From Streptomyces sp. NBC_00457 (GTDB lineage Bacteria > Actinomycetota > Actinomycetes > Streptomycetales > Streptomycetaceae), in the NCBI RefSeq assembly GCF_036014015.1, contig NZ_CP107905.1:9858001-9922000 (forward strand): DNA of 64,000 bases, written 5' to 3'. The translations under genes were made by a program, and so were the position numbers. This document shows positions 43,555 through 52,900 of this stretch, in pieces. The stretch's first letter is position 1, and each line of letters opens with the position of its first letter. The notes beneath the pieces were generated by a model. It had not been told where the DNA came from. It searched no databases and saw nothing but the letters and a program-made list of their open reading frames with translations.

Positions 43555-44667
43555 TCAAGGGTGGGAACCGTGAAGATCGAGTTCCGTGAGCACGTCGAAG
43601 TCGAGCCCGTCCGCGCGCGCCAGGTAGATCCGCTGCCGCACATGGCTGCCGCGCAGATGCAGCAGCCCGCGCGGACCCTCGTACGACACGGTGTCGGCGG
43701 CCGCGCCGATCGCGGACACGTCCAGCGTCCCGGCCTGCTTGAGCAGCGCGGCGAGCAACAGTACGCCCTCGTAACAGGATTCGCCGAGACTGCCGAGCGC
43801 GGGCGCCTCGACGCCGTACCGGCCCGCGTACTGCCCGTGGAAGTCGAGCGTGTCCTGGTTGGCCAGCGAGGCGAAGAACCCGGCCGTGCTGTAGAGGTCG
43901 GCGGTGGCCGAAGGGCCGCTCGCCATCAGCATGTTCTCGTCCATCAGGGTGCTCAGCCGCAGACAGCGGGCGTCGAGACCGTAGGCCGCGAACGCCCGGT
44001 TGAAGCGCACCGCGTCGCTGCCGACCAGCAGCATCAGCACGCCGTCCGCGTCCGCGTGCTCGATCCGCCGCAGTACCGGCTCGAAGTCGTGGGTGCCGAG
44101 CGGGAGATAGACCTCACCGCCGATGCTCGAGCCGCAGTCCCGGGCGTACGCACGGGCCGCCCGTGCCGTACGCCTGGGCCACACATAGTCGTTGCCGACC
44201 ACGAACCAGCGCCGCACCCGCCGCTCGTGCGCCAACAGGCTCATCGCGGGCCGCAGTTGGTCGCGCGGCGTCTCACTCGTCAGGAAGACACCGGAGGTGT
44301 GCTCGCCGCCCTCGTAGAGCGCGGTGTAGACGTACGGCACACGGTGGGCGATCCTCGGCGCCAGCGCTTGCCGCACCGAGGAGATGTGCCAGCCCGTGAC
44401 GCCCTGTACGACGCCCAGGTCCACCAGCGCCTCGAGGTGGTCGGCGATCTCGCGCGGCGCCGCGCCCCCGTCGACCGGCAGCAACTTGAGCTCCCTGCCG
44501 AGCACCCCGCCCGCCCGGTTGACCTCCTCCGCGGCCAGCCGCGCACACAGCTCGCACGTCGGCCCGAACATCCCGGCCGGCCCCTGCAACGGAAAGACCA
44601 GGGCCACGCCGAGTGTGGAGTCGTCGGCGGTGAACCAGTCGGGTGCGGGGAGATCGTGCCGGAACAT
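43555..44667 (-). CDS. Cytosolic UrtA/AmiC-like amide-sensing protein
   Basis: A 370-residue type I periplasmic-binding fold protein. It shares UrtA's core segments (VEVN-like NRAGGVLGRELKLLPVDGG, GWHISSVRQAL, WFVVGNDYVWPRR, LGSLGESCYEGVLLLAALL). It has neither a signal peptide nor a lipobox: the protein starts MFRHDLPAPDWFTADDSTLG. It should therefore stay in the cytosol, like AmiC, the amide sensor of amidase operons. It lies just upstream of urtA on the same strand, separated by a possible terminator. AmiC's partner AmiR is an ANTAR protein; none is adjacent. A sensor or a decoy of urea or short amides is a reasonable guess. Confidence 0.72.
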   Translation of the reverse strand: MFRHDLPAPDWFTADDSTLGVALVFPLQGPAGMFGPTCELCARLAAEEVNRAGGVLGRELKLLPVDGGAAPREIADHLEALVDLGVVQGVTGWHISSVRQALAPRIAHRVPYVYTALYEGGEHTSGVFLTSETPRDQLRPAMSLLAHERRVRRWFVVGNDYVWPRRTARAARAYARDCGSSIGGEVYLPLGTHDFEPVLRRIEHADADGVLMLLVGSDAVRFNRAFAAYGLDARCLRLSTLMDENMLMASGPSATADLYSTAGFFASLANQDTLDFHGQYAGRYGVEAPALGSLGESCYEGVLLLAALLKQAGTLDVSAIGAAADTVSYEGPRGLLHLRGSHVRQRIYLARADGLDFDVLTELDLHGSHP

Positions 44668-44847
44668 GGCGTCATGATTCCGGGTCGCCCTGGCGAACTC
44701 CAGTCCGTCTCATACGATGTACGCACCCCGTGACAGGGCCCGTCTTTCGGAGCAGCCCGACTTCGAGAGGCGGAGCCCGGCAAGCGCCGGTGAGCGGGGT
44801 CTGGGGCGTGCAGCTGCAAGACGGAGGAGGGAGTCATGGCGGAGCCG

Positions 44848-44889
44848 GTGGGGGTCCCTCCCGCTCGAGCGAAGCCGAGAGTGGGGGAG
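44848..44889. repeat. Intergenic Streptomyces repeat (CTCGAGCG type)
   Basis: A GTGGGGGTCCC lead, then CCCGCTCGAGCG, GAAGCCGAGAGTGGGGGAG. From memory near-identical stretches are scattered between genes in many Streptomyces genomes. It lies in the 300-base gap before the MarR gene, which otherwise has no gene. Confidence 0.5.
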
Positions 44890-44967
44890 ACTGACGACAA
44901 CGCGGCAGATGTGCGTGCCAGACCCCGCGGCCCCGGGATGATCCGAAAGACAGGCCCTAGGAGCACG

Positions 44968-45408
44968 ATGCCTACCTCTGCCGCACGTCAGCCTCATGAC
45001 CTGATGCAGCTGCTGACGCGGGCCGAGCGGCTGGCCGCGCGGCGGCTGCAGGCCGTTCTGGAGAAGGAGGGCTGCTCGCTGGACGGCTGGCGGGTGCTCG
45101 CGCTGCTCGCGGACGGGCAGGGGCATCACATGACGGCGATCGCGGAGGCCGCGTTCCTGCCGCCGCCGACGCTGACCAAGCTGGTCGATCAGCTCGTCGA
45201 CCAGAACCTCGTCCACCGGCGCGTCGACCCGCTCGACCGCCGGCGCATACTCGCCCACCTCACCCCGCGCGGACTGGAGTACTGGCGGCGCGTCGACCGG
45301 GCGGTCCGCACCGACTGGCCGGCCCTCCTCGACGAGGGGGACGGCGAGTTGCTGCGGGCGCTGCTGGAACGACTGGCCACGACGCTCGACGCGTCCGCTC
45401 ACGTTTGA
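44968..45408 (+). CDS. MarR-family transcriptional regulator
   Basis: A 146-residue winged-helix regulator from ATG 44968 (TAGGAGC upstream); the frame extends upstream without coding character. The wHTH is AIAEAAFLPPPTLTKLVDQLVDQNLVHRRVDPLDRRRILAHLTPRG, intact in the family's order. It lies divergent from the UrtA/AmiC-like gene, which may be its target. The ligand is unknown. Confidence 0.9.
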   Translation: MPTSAARQPHDLMQLLTRAERLAARRLQAVLEKEGCSLDGWRVLALLADGQGHHMTAIAEAAFLPPPTLTKLVDQLVDQNLVHRRVDPLDRRRILAHLTPRGLEYWRRVDRAVRTDWPALLDEGDGELLRALLERLATTLDASAHV

Positions 45409-45460
45409 CGGGGCCTTCGAGCAGGGGGCGGGGCTGAGTGGCGAGGAGTGCTCGGGGAGT

Positions 45461-45493
45461 TGACTGGTCTACACCCTTGACTGGTACAGACCA
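45461..45493 (+). promoter_or_regulatory. DasR/chitinase-type direct repeats
   Basis: TTGACTGGTCTACACC (45461-45476) and TTGACTGGTACAGACC (45478-45493) are near-identical 16-base direct repeats. Each has the ACTGGTCT/AGACCA halves of DasR-responsive elements, and tandem TGGTC-type repeats are the classic operators of Streptomyces chitinase genes. Confidence 0.78.
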
Positions 45494-45630
45494 ATGCGGT
45501 TGAGTGTGCCTCCTCACCCCCCACCACGGCCGCCCCCACGCCGTGGCCGGCCCCGCCGGCACGTGCGCTCAAGGCTCTGCACCGCCCTGCCTTGTCGGGG
45601 ACGGCCGTGCTTCGCAAAGGAGTTGATCCT

Positions 45631-46521
45631 GTGTCGAGGCGCCCTATCTCCGCCGCACTGACCGTTCTCGCCTTAGCCGCGAGCGCGCCAGTGCTCCTCC
45701 CCGCCGCCCAGGCGTCTGCCGCCGCGTGCTCCAGCTACCCGAGCTGGGTGGCCGGGCGGTCGTACAACGCCGGAGACATCGTCCGCTACACCGACGGCAA
45801 GGCGTACATCGCCGAGCACGCCAACCCGGGCTACGACCCGATCATCAGCACCTGGTACTGGGAGCCGTACGCCTGCGACAACGGCTCCGACACGCCAGCC
45901 GCCACCTTCGTGGTGAGCGAGGCGCAGTTCAACCAGATGTTCCCGAACCGGAATTCGTTCTACACGTACAGCGGCCTGACCGCCGCGCTGAGCGCCTACC
46001 CGGGCTTCGCCAACACCGGCAGCGACACGGTGAAGAAGCAGGAGGCCGCCGCCTTCCTCGCCAACGTCAGCCACGAGACCGGCGGGCTGGTCCACATCGT
46101 CGAGCAGAACCAGGCCAACTACCCGCACTACTGCGACTGGAGCCAGCCCTACGGCTGCCCGGCGGGCCAGGCCGCCTACTACGGGCGCGGCCCGATCCAG
46201 CTGTCCTGGAACTTCAACTACAAGGCGGCGGGCGACGCGCTCGGCCTGGATCTGCTGGGCAACCCCTGGCTGGTGCAGAACGACGCGGCTGTGGCCTGGA
46301 AGACCGGCCTGTGGTACTGGAACACCCAGTCCGGCCCCGGCACCATGACCCCGCACAACGCCATGGTCAACCAGGCCGGCTTCGGCCAGACGATCCGCTC
46401 CATCAACGGCTCCCTGGAGTGCGACGGCAAGAACCCGGCCCAGGTGCAGAGCCGCGTCGACAACTACAACCGCTTCACCTCGATCCTCGGCGTCTCACCC
46501 GGCGGCAACCTCTACTGCTGA
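45631..46521 (+). CDS. GH19 chitinase with N-terminal chitin-binding domain
   Basis: A 296-residue secreted chitinase from GTG 45631 (AAAGGAG upstream). Signal peptide to about QASAAA, then a CBM5/12 chitin-binding domain (about 32-80; YPSWVAGRSYNAGDIVRYTD, YWEPYACD), a short linker and the GH19 domain (about 92-296). Catalytic Glu149 (HETGG) and Glu158 (IVEQNQ) stand nine apart, as in ChiC-type enzymes. YYGRGPIQLSWNFNY is the family signature. It cleaves chitin with inversion. Promoter repeats suggest induction by chitin products through DasR; a perfect terminator follows. Confidence 0.95.
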   Translation: MSRRPISAALTVLALAASAPVLLPAAQASAAACSSYPSWVAGRSYNAGDIVRYTDGKAYIAEHANPGYDPIISTWYWEPYACDNGSDTPAATFVVSEAQFNQMFPNRNSFYTYSGLTAALSAYPGFANTGSDTVKKQEAAAFLANVSHETGGLVHIVEQNQANYPHYCDWSQPYGCPAGQAAYYGRGPIQLSWNFNYKAAGDALGLDLLGNPWLVQNDAAVAWKTGLWYWNTQSGPGTMTPHNAMVNQAGFGQTIRSINGSLECDGKNPAQVQSRVDNYNRFTSILGVSPGGNLYC

Positions 46522-46530
46522 CACCACACC

Positions 46531-46554
46531 TGGACCCTCCTTTGGGAGGGTCCA
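46531..46554. terminator. Terminator after the chitinase gene
   Basis: TGGACCCTCC-TTTG-GGAGGGTCCA, perfect 10-base arms, between the convergent chitinase and response-regulator genes. Confidence 0.88.
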
Positions 46555-46576
46555 AGTGCCGGGACATGCGCGGAGG

Positions 46577-47236
46577 TCAGTGGTTGCGCGGGATGACCAG
46601 GCCGGACTCGTAGGCGAGGACGACGAGTTGGGCGCGGTCGCGGGTGTGGAGTTTCGTCATCGCCCGGTTGATGTGGGTCTTCGCGGTCATCGGGCTGATC
46701 ACCATGCGGTCGGCGATCTGGTCGTTGGACAGGCCCTGTGCGACCAGGGTGACCGCCTCGCGTTCCCGGCCGGTCAGCTCCGTGAGCGCGGCGCCGGCGG
46801 TGGGGAGGGGCTGGGTGACGTACCGGTGGATCAGCTTGCGGGTGATGGACGGGGCGAGCAGGGCGTCGCCGCGGGCGGCGACCCGTACGGCGTGCAGAAA
46901 GTCCTCCGGCACGATGTCCTTGACCAGGAACCCGGCGGCACCGGCGCGCAGCGCTTCGAAGACGTACTCGTCCATGCCGTAGTTGGTCAGCATGACGACG
47001 TGCACACCGGCCAGGGCGGGGTCCGCGGCGATGCGCCGGGTCGCCTCGATGCCGTCCATGACCGGCATCTGGATGTCGATGAGCGCGACGTCGGGCAACT
47101 GCTCCTTGATGAGTGCCAGGCCCTCCGTGCCGTCGGCGGCCTCGGCGACCACCTCGATGTCGTCCTCGAGGTCGAGCAGTGCGCGGAAACCGCTGCGGAT
47201 GAGCGGCTGGTCGTCGACCAGCAGGACACGGATCAT
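46577..47236 (-). CDS. NarL/FixJ-type response regulator
   Basis: A 219-residue regulator. Receiver domain (1-120) with DD at 8-9 and phosphoacceptor Asp54 in LIDIQMP; LuxR-type HTH at about 150-215 (LTGREREAVTLVAQGLSNDQ, IADRMVISPMTAKTHINRAM). The histidine kinase precedes it with an ATGA overlap. Targets are not visible. Confidence 0.92.
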   Translation of the reverse strand: MIRVLLVDDQPLIRSGFRALLDLEDDIEVVAEAADGTEGLALIKEQLPDVALIDIQMPVMDGIEATRRIAADPALAGVHVVMLTNYGMDEYVFEALRAGAAGFLVKDIVPEDFLHAVRVAARGDALLAPSITRKLIHRYVTQPLPTAGAALTELTGREREAVTLVAQGLSNDQIADRMVISPMTAKTHINRAMTKLHTRDRAQLVVLAYESGLVIPRNH

Positions 47237-48360
47237 GATCCTCGTTCCACGGGGAGTTCGGCCTGGACGGTGAAGCCGTGCTCGGAACGCGGCTGCGCGC
47301 GCAGCCGGCCCCCGAGGGCGGTGACGCGTTCGCGCATGCCGAGCAGCCCGAGGCCGGGCGCCGGGGCGTCATCGGGCGTGGCCTTGCCGTCGTCGTCCAC
47401 CTGGACGGCAAGGGTGCCGGGCCGGTAGTCGATCCGGACCGCCGCGGTCGTCGCACCGGCGTGCCGGGCGGTGTTGGTCAGCGCCTCCTGGACGATGCGG
47501 TAGGCGGTACGGCCCACCGCGGCCGGCACGTCGTGCCGTTGCCCTTCGATCGTCAGCGTCGCGTCCAGGCCCATCGAACGGGCGCGCTCCACGAGCTCCG
47601 GCACATGGTCGAGGCCCTGCGGCGGCGTCGTGTCGTCGTCGCGCAGAGCCTCCAGGGTCGCGCGCAGCTCCCGGGTCGCCTCACGGCCGGCCGCCTGGAT
47701 CGCCAGCAGGGGCTCCGGCACCTGTTCGCCCCGCCTGCGGGCCACGTGGACGGCGACTTCGGACTGCACCTTGATGATCGAAATCTGGTGGGTGAGCGAA
47801 TCATGCAGCTCCCGCGCGATGTGCAGCCGCTCCTCGTCGGCGCGGCGCCGCGCCGTCTCCTCCCGGGTGCGCTCGGCTTCGTCCGCCCGCCGCTCGGCCT
47901 GCCGCAGCGCCTCACCGGCGGCGAAGGCGGCGATCAGCCAGGCGATCTCGAGTACGTTCCGGGCCTGTGAGAACGCCTCGCGCGCGGGCCCGTCACGGAA
48001 GGCGAGGGCCGTGAGGGGGAGGACGACGAGCAGGGCCACGGATGCCGCCACCGTCAGGGCCCGGTGCCCGGCCCGTACGGCGCCGTACACCGCGACCAGG
48101 TAGGAGACGGCGAGTACGTCGAAACCGGCGGCCTCGTAGCCCACCGCGCACAGGCCGGTGACCGCCAGTACGGCAATCGGAGCCCTGCGACGCGCGACCA
48201 GCGCCAGACCACCGGCCGCCAGCAGCACGGAGCCGATCAGCTCGCGCTCCCCGGTCGGGTGCTGACCGGCCAACCCGGTGCCCAGCAGCAGTGCCGCCAC
48301 GCTGACGGCGATCGCCCAGTCCATGGCACCGGCCGGGACACGAAAACGCCGTGTGTCCAT
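47233..48360 (-). CDS. Two-component sensor histidine kinase (HisKA_3)
   Basis: A 375-residue membrane kinase. About five N-terminal membrane helices (residues 15-145), a coiled region, dimerisation helix with His186 in HIARELHDSLTHQISIIK, and an HATPase_c domain (about 280-375; VQEALTNTARHAG, GLGLLGMRERVTALGG). The stop overlaps the regulator's start, so the pair is translationally coupled. No extracellular sensor domain, so the membrane itself may be sensed. Confidence 0.92.
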   Translation of the reverse strand: MDTRRFRVPAGAMDWAIAVSVAALLLGTGLAGQHPTGERELIGSVLLAAGGLALVARRRAPIAVLAVTGLCAVGYEAAGFDVLAVSYLVAVYGAVRAGHRALTVAASVALLVVLPLTALAFRDGPAREAFSQARNVLEIAWLIAAFAAGEALRQAERRADEAERTREETARRRADEERLHIARELHDSLTHQISIIKVQSEVAVHVARRRGEQVPEPLLAIQAAGREATRELRATLEALRDDDTTPPQGLDHVPELVERARSMGLDATLTIEGQRHDVPAAVGRTAYRIVQEALTNTARHAGATTAAVRIDYRPGTLAVQVDDDGKATPDDAPAPGLGLLGMRERVTALGGRLRAQPRSEHGFTVQAELPVERGS

Positions 48361-48595
48361 GCGCGCACCCTAGCCGGACGCGGCCGCGGGCGAGTCCCGC
48401 CGGCGGACGAGCGGTCGGCTACCGCAATCGCGGTATCTGCCCGCCGCCTGCCGCATCCGCGGCAGTCCGAAGAGACCGCGCCCGCCGGACGACCGGGGCG
48501 CGGTCGGCAGGCACGCTCAAGGAACAGCGAACCTCGCAATTCGCCACGTAAGAAGAAGCACGCGAGTAGAAGCGCGTAAGAAGGAGGAGAGCGGC

Positions 48596-48991
48596 ATGAG
48601 CACAGCAGATGCCCTGATGGTGGCCGCCGAGGGCGGAGTCATCGGCGACGGACGGACCGGGGCCAACCTGGCCCTCGGGGTGGGCCTGATCGGCGTGGCC
48701 CTCGGCTGGCTGACCCTGGCCCGGGTCGCCGGCCGTATCAGCACCGGCAACGCACACACCGGCGCCGTATCGGCCATGGCGGTGGGGCTGGTCGGCACCG
48801 CCCTCGCGGTGCTGCATCTGGCCACCTCCAGCGGCGGTCCCGGCACCGGCAACGGGATGGTGGGAGCCGTTGGGGCCATCCCACTGGGACTGATCGCCAT
48901 GGCCCTCGGCCGACGCGCGCTCACCCGCTCCCGACGCGCGGAGCGGACCGCGGACCGCTCCGCACACGAGCGGGAGTTCGGGTCCGCCTGA
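48596..48991 (+). CDS. Small membrane protein, DUF6223-like
   Basis: A 131-residue membrane protein with three helices, GLIGVALGWLTLARVAG, AVGLVGTALAVLHLATSSGG and AIPLGLIAMALGRRALTRSR. The GPGTGNGMVGAVG loop recalls DUF6223. AAGGAGGAGAGC gives a strong start. Function unknown. The 235-base gap upstream has a small palindrome TACCGC-AATC-GCGGTA near 48420-48435. Confidence 0.7.
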   Translation: MSTADALMVAAEGGVIGDGRTGANLALGVGLIGVALGWLTLARVAGRISTGNAHTGAVSAMAVGLVGTALAVLHLATSSGGPGTGNGMVGAVGAIPLGLIAMALGRRALTRSRRAERTADRSAHEREFGSA

Positions 48992-49098
48992 TGAGTACGG
49001 CCCACTCAGCCGGCTCCGGCGGCCGGAAAGCTGCCCTGAACCTGTGGGGAACCTGAGAGTTTGTGTGAGCTCGGAGCAACTGGGCAGGCGCCGCCGTC

Positions 49099-50334
49099 AT
49101 GAGCACTTCCCATCCGAGCACGGCAGACGAGGACACCAAGCAGAGCCCCGGCGAGCAGGCGGCGGCGCCGCTCGTCGCGTCGTCGGCGGAACGGCGAAGA
49201 GGCGGTGGGCGGGGCTTTTCGTCGGCGCTGCGTGGTGGGCGGGTGGCGGGGCTGGACGGATTGCGGACGGTCGCGGTGGCGTTGGTGATCGTCTATCACG
49301 TGGAGCCGGACTGGGTGCCCGGCGGCTCGGTGGCGGTGGACGTCTTCTTCACGATCAGCGGTTTCGTCATCACCCGGCTGCTGGTCGCCGAGTTCGCACG
49401 TACCGGTCGCATCGGCCTGGGGCCGTTCTACCGGCGGCGTTGGCTGCGGCTGGGGCCGGCCGTGCTGGCGATGTGCGCGGTCACCGCCTTGCTGTCCGTG
49501 GCGCTCCCGCTGCCGCTGTTCGACGGGGCGTGGATGGCGGCGGCGCTGGCCGCGGTCTCGGTGGTCAATCTCGTACGGGCCGGGGAGGCCGGGCCGTACT
49601 CCGACCTCACCGCGCCACTCAGCCACACCTGGTCCCTGGGGGTGGAGGAGCAGTTCTATCTGGCCTGGCCGCTCCTGCTGCTGGTGCTGCTACGGCACAT
49701 GACGGCGCGGAAGGCCCTGGTCTGCGTCGCGGGACTGTGCGTCCTGCCGGTGCTCTGGCGGCTGGCGCTCTGGGATCCGACGGCGGCGCACCGCATCTAC
49801 AACGGCCCCGACACCCGCGCCGACCAACTCCTCGCCGGGGCGCTGCTTGCCCTGGTCCTGGCCCGGCTGCGCGCCGACGACCCCCGGCTGGCGCTGCTGC
49901 GCCGATGGGCGGCACGGCTGTGCTGGCCCGCGCTCGCGGTGCTGGGGCTGATCGCCTGGCAGATCCCGATCACCGAACCCAGCGGGTGGAACCCCGTGTG
50001 GTACACGGTCGGACTGCTGGCCGCCGCCGTTCTGTCGGCCGTCGTCGTGGCCACGCTGGACCTGTGCCCGCAGACGTGGCCCTCCCGTCTGCTGTCGGTG
50101 CCCGCCCTGGCATGGGTCGGACGCAACCTCAGCTACGGGCTGTACCTCTGGCACTATCCCGTCATCCGCCTGCTCTCCGACCTCGGCGTGGACGGCGACC
50201 GGCTGCTCCCCGCCGGCATCGCGGCGACGATCGCGGCGGCCCTCGCCTCGTACGTCCTCATCGAGCGGCCCTTGGTACGGCGCGACCGGCTCCGCGTACG
50301 GAGATTGGAGCCGGCGGTCGCTTCGGTGCGCTGA
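49099..50334 (+). CDS. Membrane O-acyltransferase (acyltransferase 3 family)
   Basis: A 411-residue integral membrane protein with about ten helices after a 45-residue cytosolic tail. GLDGLRTVAVALVIVYHVEP carries the family His, followed by GGSVAVDVFFTISGFVITRL and RRRWLRLGPAVL (R-x10-R-type region). NLSYGLYLWHYPVIRLL is the conserved C-terminal helix. It transfers acyl groups to a sugar or lipid at the membrane (OafA/YrhL type). There is no SGNH domain attached. Ribosome binding site weak. Confidence 0.88.
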   Translation: MSTSHPSTADEDTKQSPGEQAAAPLVASSAERRRGGGRGFSSALRGGRVAGLDGLRTVAVALVIVYHVEPDWVPGGSVAVDVFFTISGFVITRLLVAEFARTGRIGLGPFYRRRWLRLGPAVLAMCAVTALLSVALPLPLFDGAWMAAALAAVSVVNLVRAGEAGPYSDLTAPLSHTWSLGVEEQFYLAWPLLLLVLLRHMTARKALVCVAGLCVLPVLWRLALWDPTAAHRIYNGPDTRADQLLAGALLALVLARLRADDPRLALLRRWAARLCWPALAVLGLIAWQIPITEPSGWNPVWYTVGLLAAAVLSAVVVATLDLCPQTWPSRLLSVPALAWVGRNLSYGLYLWHYPVIRLLSDLGVDGDRLLPAGIAATIAAALASYVLIERPLVRRDRLRVRRLEPAVASVR

Positions 50335-50634
50335 GCAGCCCGGCCGACGCCTTTGCCGAAGAGCCTGTGGTCGTGTCAGCAGGTGGACCTTGCCGGTGCG
50401 GCCGAGCGCGGGGGCGGCCGCGTCGGCTTCGGACACCGCCAGCGTCTCCCTCGCGCGGCGTGCCCAAGTCGGCCTGTGGTGCATAGGCACCAGGACACGT
50501 GCGGGCTGGTGCGGGTGCACCAGGGGAAGACGGCGGCGGGGGACGATGCCCGCCGGGGGCGCCGGAGGGAAGTGTGGGTGGCGCGTGAATCTCGCGTATT
50601 CCCCTTGCCTAGCGGTGTCTGGAGTGATCAACAG
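50335..50634. other. Intergenic region, no gene seen
   Basis: These 300 bases between the acyltransferase and the MMPL gene show no supported gene. GTGTCTGGAGTGATCAACAG before the MMPL start is the only likely control sequence seen. Confidence 0.5.
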
Positions 50635-52893
50635 GTGGCGACATTTCTTTACCGGATCGGACGGTGGGCCTTCCGGCGGCGCCGGCGCGTACTGGGTCTG
50701 TGGCTGGGCGTCCTGGTGCTGGCCGGGCTCGCCGCCGCCCTGGCGCCGGCCGCGGAGGAAGAGGACCTCTCCATGCCCGGCACCGAGTCGCAGAAGGCGT
50801 TCGACCTGCTGGACGAGCGCTTCCCCGAGAGCAACTCCCAGGGCGCCGAGGCCCGCTTGGTGTTCCGGGCCCCGGACGGGCAGCGGGTGACGGCCAGGGA
50901 GCACAAGGCGGCCGTCGAGGACACGCTCGGCTCGCTGGACGGGGGCGATCAGGTCGCGTCGGCCACCGACCCCTTTGAGACCGGCGCTGTCAGCAAGGAC
51001 GGCACCATCGCCTACTCCACGATCACCTACACCGCGGACGCCGTCGACCTGACCGAGCCGACGAAGAGCGCCCTCGAGAACGCCGCGAGCCAGGCCCGGG
51101 ACGCAGGGCTGACCGTGGAGATCGGCGGCTCGGCGCTGGAATCGGAGGAGTCGCCGGGCGGTACGACGGAGATCATCGGTGTGGCGGTGGCGGCGCTGGT
51201 GCTGATCCTCGCCCTCGGGTCGCTGGTCGCGGCCGGACTGTCGCTGCTGACCGCCTTCGTGGGCGTGGCCATCGCCTTCGGCCTGGTCTCCGCGCTGGCC
51301 GTTCCGCTGGGCCTGACGTCCACCGTCGCCATCCTGGCGCTGATGCTGGGCCTTGCCGTCGGCATCGACTACGCACTCTTCATCACCTCCCGCTTCCGCG
51401 ACGAACTCGCCCAGGGCAGCGAGCCGGAGGAGGCCGCCGGCCGGGCGGTGGGCACGGCCGGATCCGCCGTCGTCTTCGCCGGCGCGACCATCATCATCGC
51501 CCTGGTCGGGCTGGGGGTCGTCGGAATCCCCGAACTCACCAAGATGGGCCTGGGCGGCGCGGGCGCCGTGGCCCTTGCCGTCCTCGTCGCACTGACCCTG
51601 GTCCCCGCGCTGTTCGGCTTCTTCGGCCGGCGGATACTGTCCCGCGCCGTCCGCAAGGCCACCCGGCCGGGAAGCGGTCGCCCGCACCCGGTGCCCACCG
51701 CGGCCGGCCGGCCAGGGCTCGGGACCCGCTGGGCGCGGTTCGTGCTGCGCCGGCCCGTGCCCGTGCTGATGATCGCCGGACTCGGTCTCGGCGCCGTCGC
51801 CCTGCCGGTGCTGAGCCTCGAACTCGGGCTGCCCGGAGACGAGTCCAAGTCGGTGGAGACCACCCAGCGCCGTGCCTACGACCTGCTGTCGGAAGGCTTC
51901 GGCCCCGGCTTCAACGGCCCGTTGACCGTGGTCGTGGACACGTCTTCATCCTCGGGTTCCGCGGACGCCCTGGCCACCACGGACCAGGTCGCGAAGACCC
52001 TACGGGGAGTGGAGGGGGTTGCTTCGGTCGGTGATCCGGTTCTCAACGAGACCAAGGACACGGCCGTCCTCACCGCCGTGCCGCAGACCGCGCCGAACAG
52101 CGGCGAGACCAAGGACCTGGTGAACGCGATCCGGGGCGCGGTCTCCGGCGTCGAGGCCGACACGGGTGCCGGCGTCCACGTGACCGGCAAGACCGCGCTG
52201 AACATCGACATTTCGGAAGCCATGTCCGATGCCCTCATCCCGTATCTGACCGTGGTCATCGGCTTGGCGGTGCTCCTGCTGATGGTGGTCTTCCGCTCGA
52301 TCCTGGTCCCGGTCAAGGCCGCGCTCGGCTTCCTGCTGTCGGTGGGCGCCGCCTTCGGCGTCCTCGTCGCCGTCTTCCAGTGGGGCTGGGCGGCAGACGT
52401 GATCGGCATCGAGCAGACCGGACCGGTCATGTCGCTGATGCCGATTCTCATCATCGGCATCGTGTTCGGCCTCGCCATGGACTACGAGGTCTTCCTCCTC
52501 ACGCGGATGCGGGAGGCCTACGTCCATGGCGTGTCGCCCGGCGAGGCGATCGTCAACGGGTTCCGGCACAGCGGACGTGTGGTGGCCGCGGCGGCGATCA
52601 TCATGGTCAGCGTGTTCGCCGGGTTCATCGGGATGAGCAACCCGACCATCCAGACGATGGGCGTCGGTCTGGCCGCCGCCGTGGCCTTCGACGCCTTCGT
52701 GGTCCGGATGGCGATCGTGCCCGCGGTCCTGGCGCTGCTCGGCCACCGGGCCTGGTGGCTGCCTCGTATCCTGAACCGTGTGCTGCCGAATGTGGATATC
52801 GAGGGCGAGAAACTGAGCAGGCATGTCCCGGCCTCCGCGACCGAGCCGGACACAGCGGTGACGCCGCTCGCCGTCGGCCGGCACCAGCGCTGA
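50635..52893 (+). CDS. MMPL-family RND transporter
   Basis: A 752-residue exporter of the actinobacterial MMPL type from GTG 50635 (TCTGGAG upstream); the much longer open frame is not coding. Two halves, each with an extracytoplasmic loop and six helices: helix 1 after RRRRVLGLWLGVLVLAG, loop (about 45-175), helices (about 180-340), then a second loop and helices (about 385-715). AVGIDYALFITSRFRDEL and AMDYEVFLLTRMREAYVHG carry the DY motifs for proton coupling. Exports lipids or drugs. It forms an operon with a histidine kinase (seven-base gap) and regulator. Confidence 0.9.
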   Translation: MATFLYRIGRWAFRRRRRVLGLWLGVLVLAGLAAALAPAAEEEDLSMPGTESQKAFDLLDERFPESNSQGAEARLVFRAPDGQRVTAREHKAAVEDTLGSLDGGDQVASATDPFETGAVSKDGTIAYSTITYTADAVDLTEPTKSALENAASQARDAGLTVEIGGSALESEESPGGTTEIIGVAVAALVLILALGSLVAAGLSLLTAFVGVAIAFGLVSALAVPLGLTSTVAILALMLGLAVGIDYALFITSRFRDELAQGSEPEEAAGRAVGTAGSAVVFAGATIIIALVGLGVVGIPELTKMGLGGAGAVALAVLVALTLVPALFGFFGRRILSRAVRKATRPGSGRPHPVPTAAGRPGLGTRWARFVLRRPVPVLMIAGLGLGAVALPVLSLELGLPGDESKSVETTQRRAYDLLSEGFGPGFNGPLTVVVDTSSSSGSADALATTDQVAKTLRGVEGVASVGDPVLNETKDTAVLTAVPQTAPNSGETKDLVNAIRGAVSGVEADTGAGVHVTGKTALNIDISEAMSDALIPYLTVVIGLAVLLLMVVFRSILVPVKAALGFLLSVGAAFGVLVAVFQWGWAADVIGIEQTGPVMSLMPILIIGIVFGLAMDYEVFLLTRMREAYVHGVSPGEAIVNGFRHSGRVVAAAAIIMVSVFAGFIGMSNPTIQTMGVGLAAAVAFDAFVVRMAIVPAVLALLGHRAWWLPRILNRVLPNVDIEGEKLSRHVPASATEPDTAVTPLAVGRHQR

Positions 52894-52900
52894 GCCGGCC

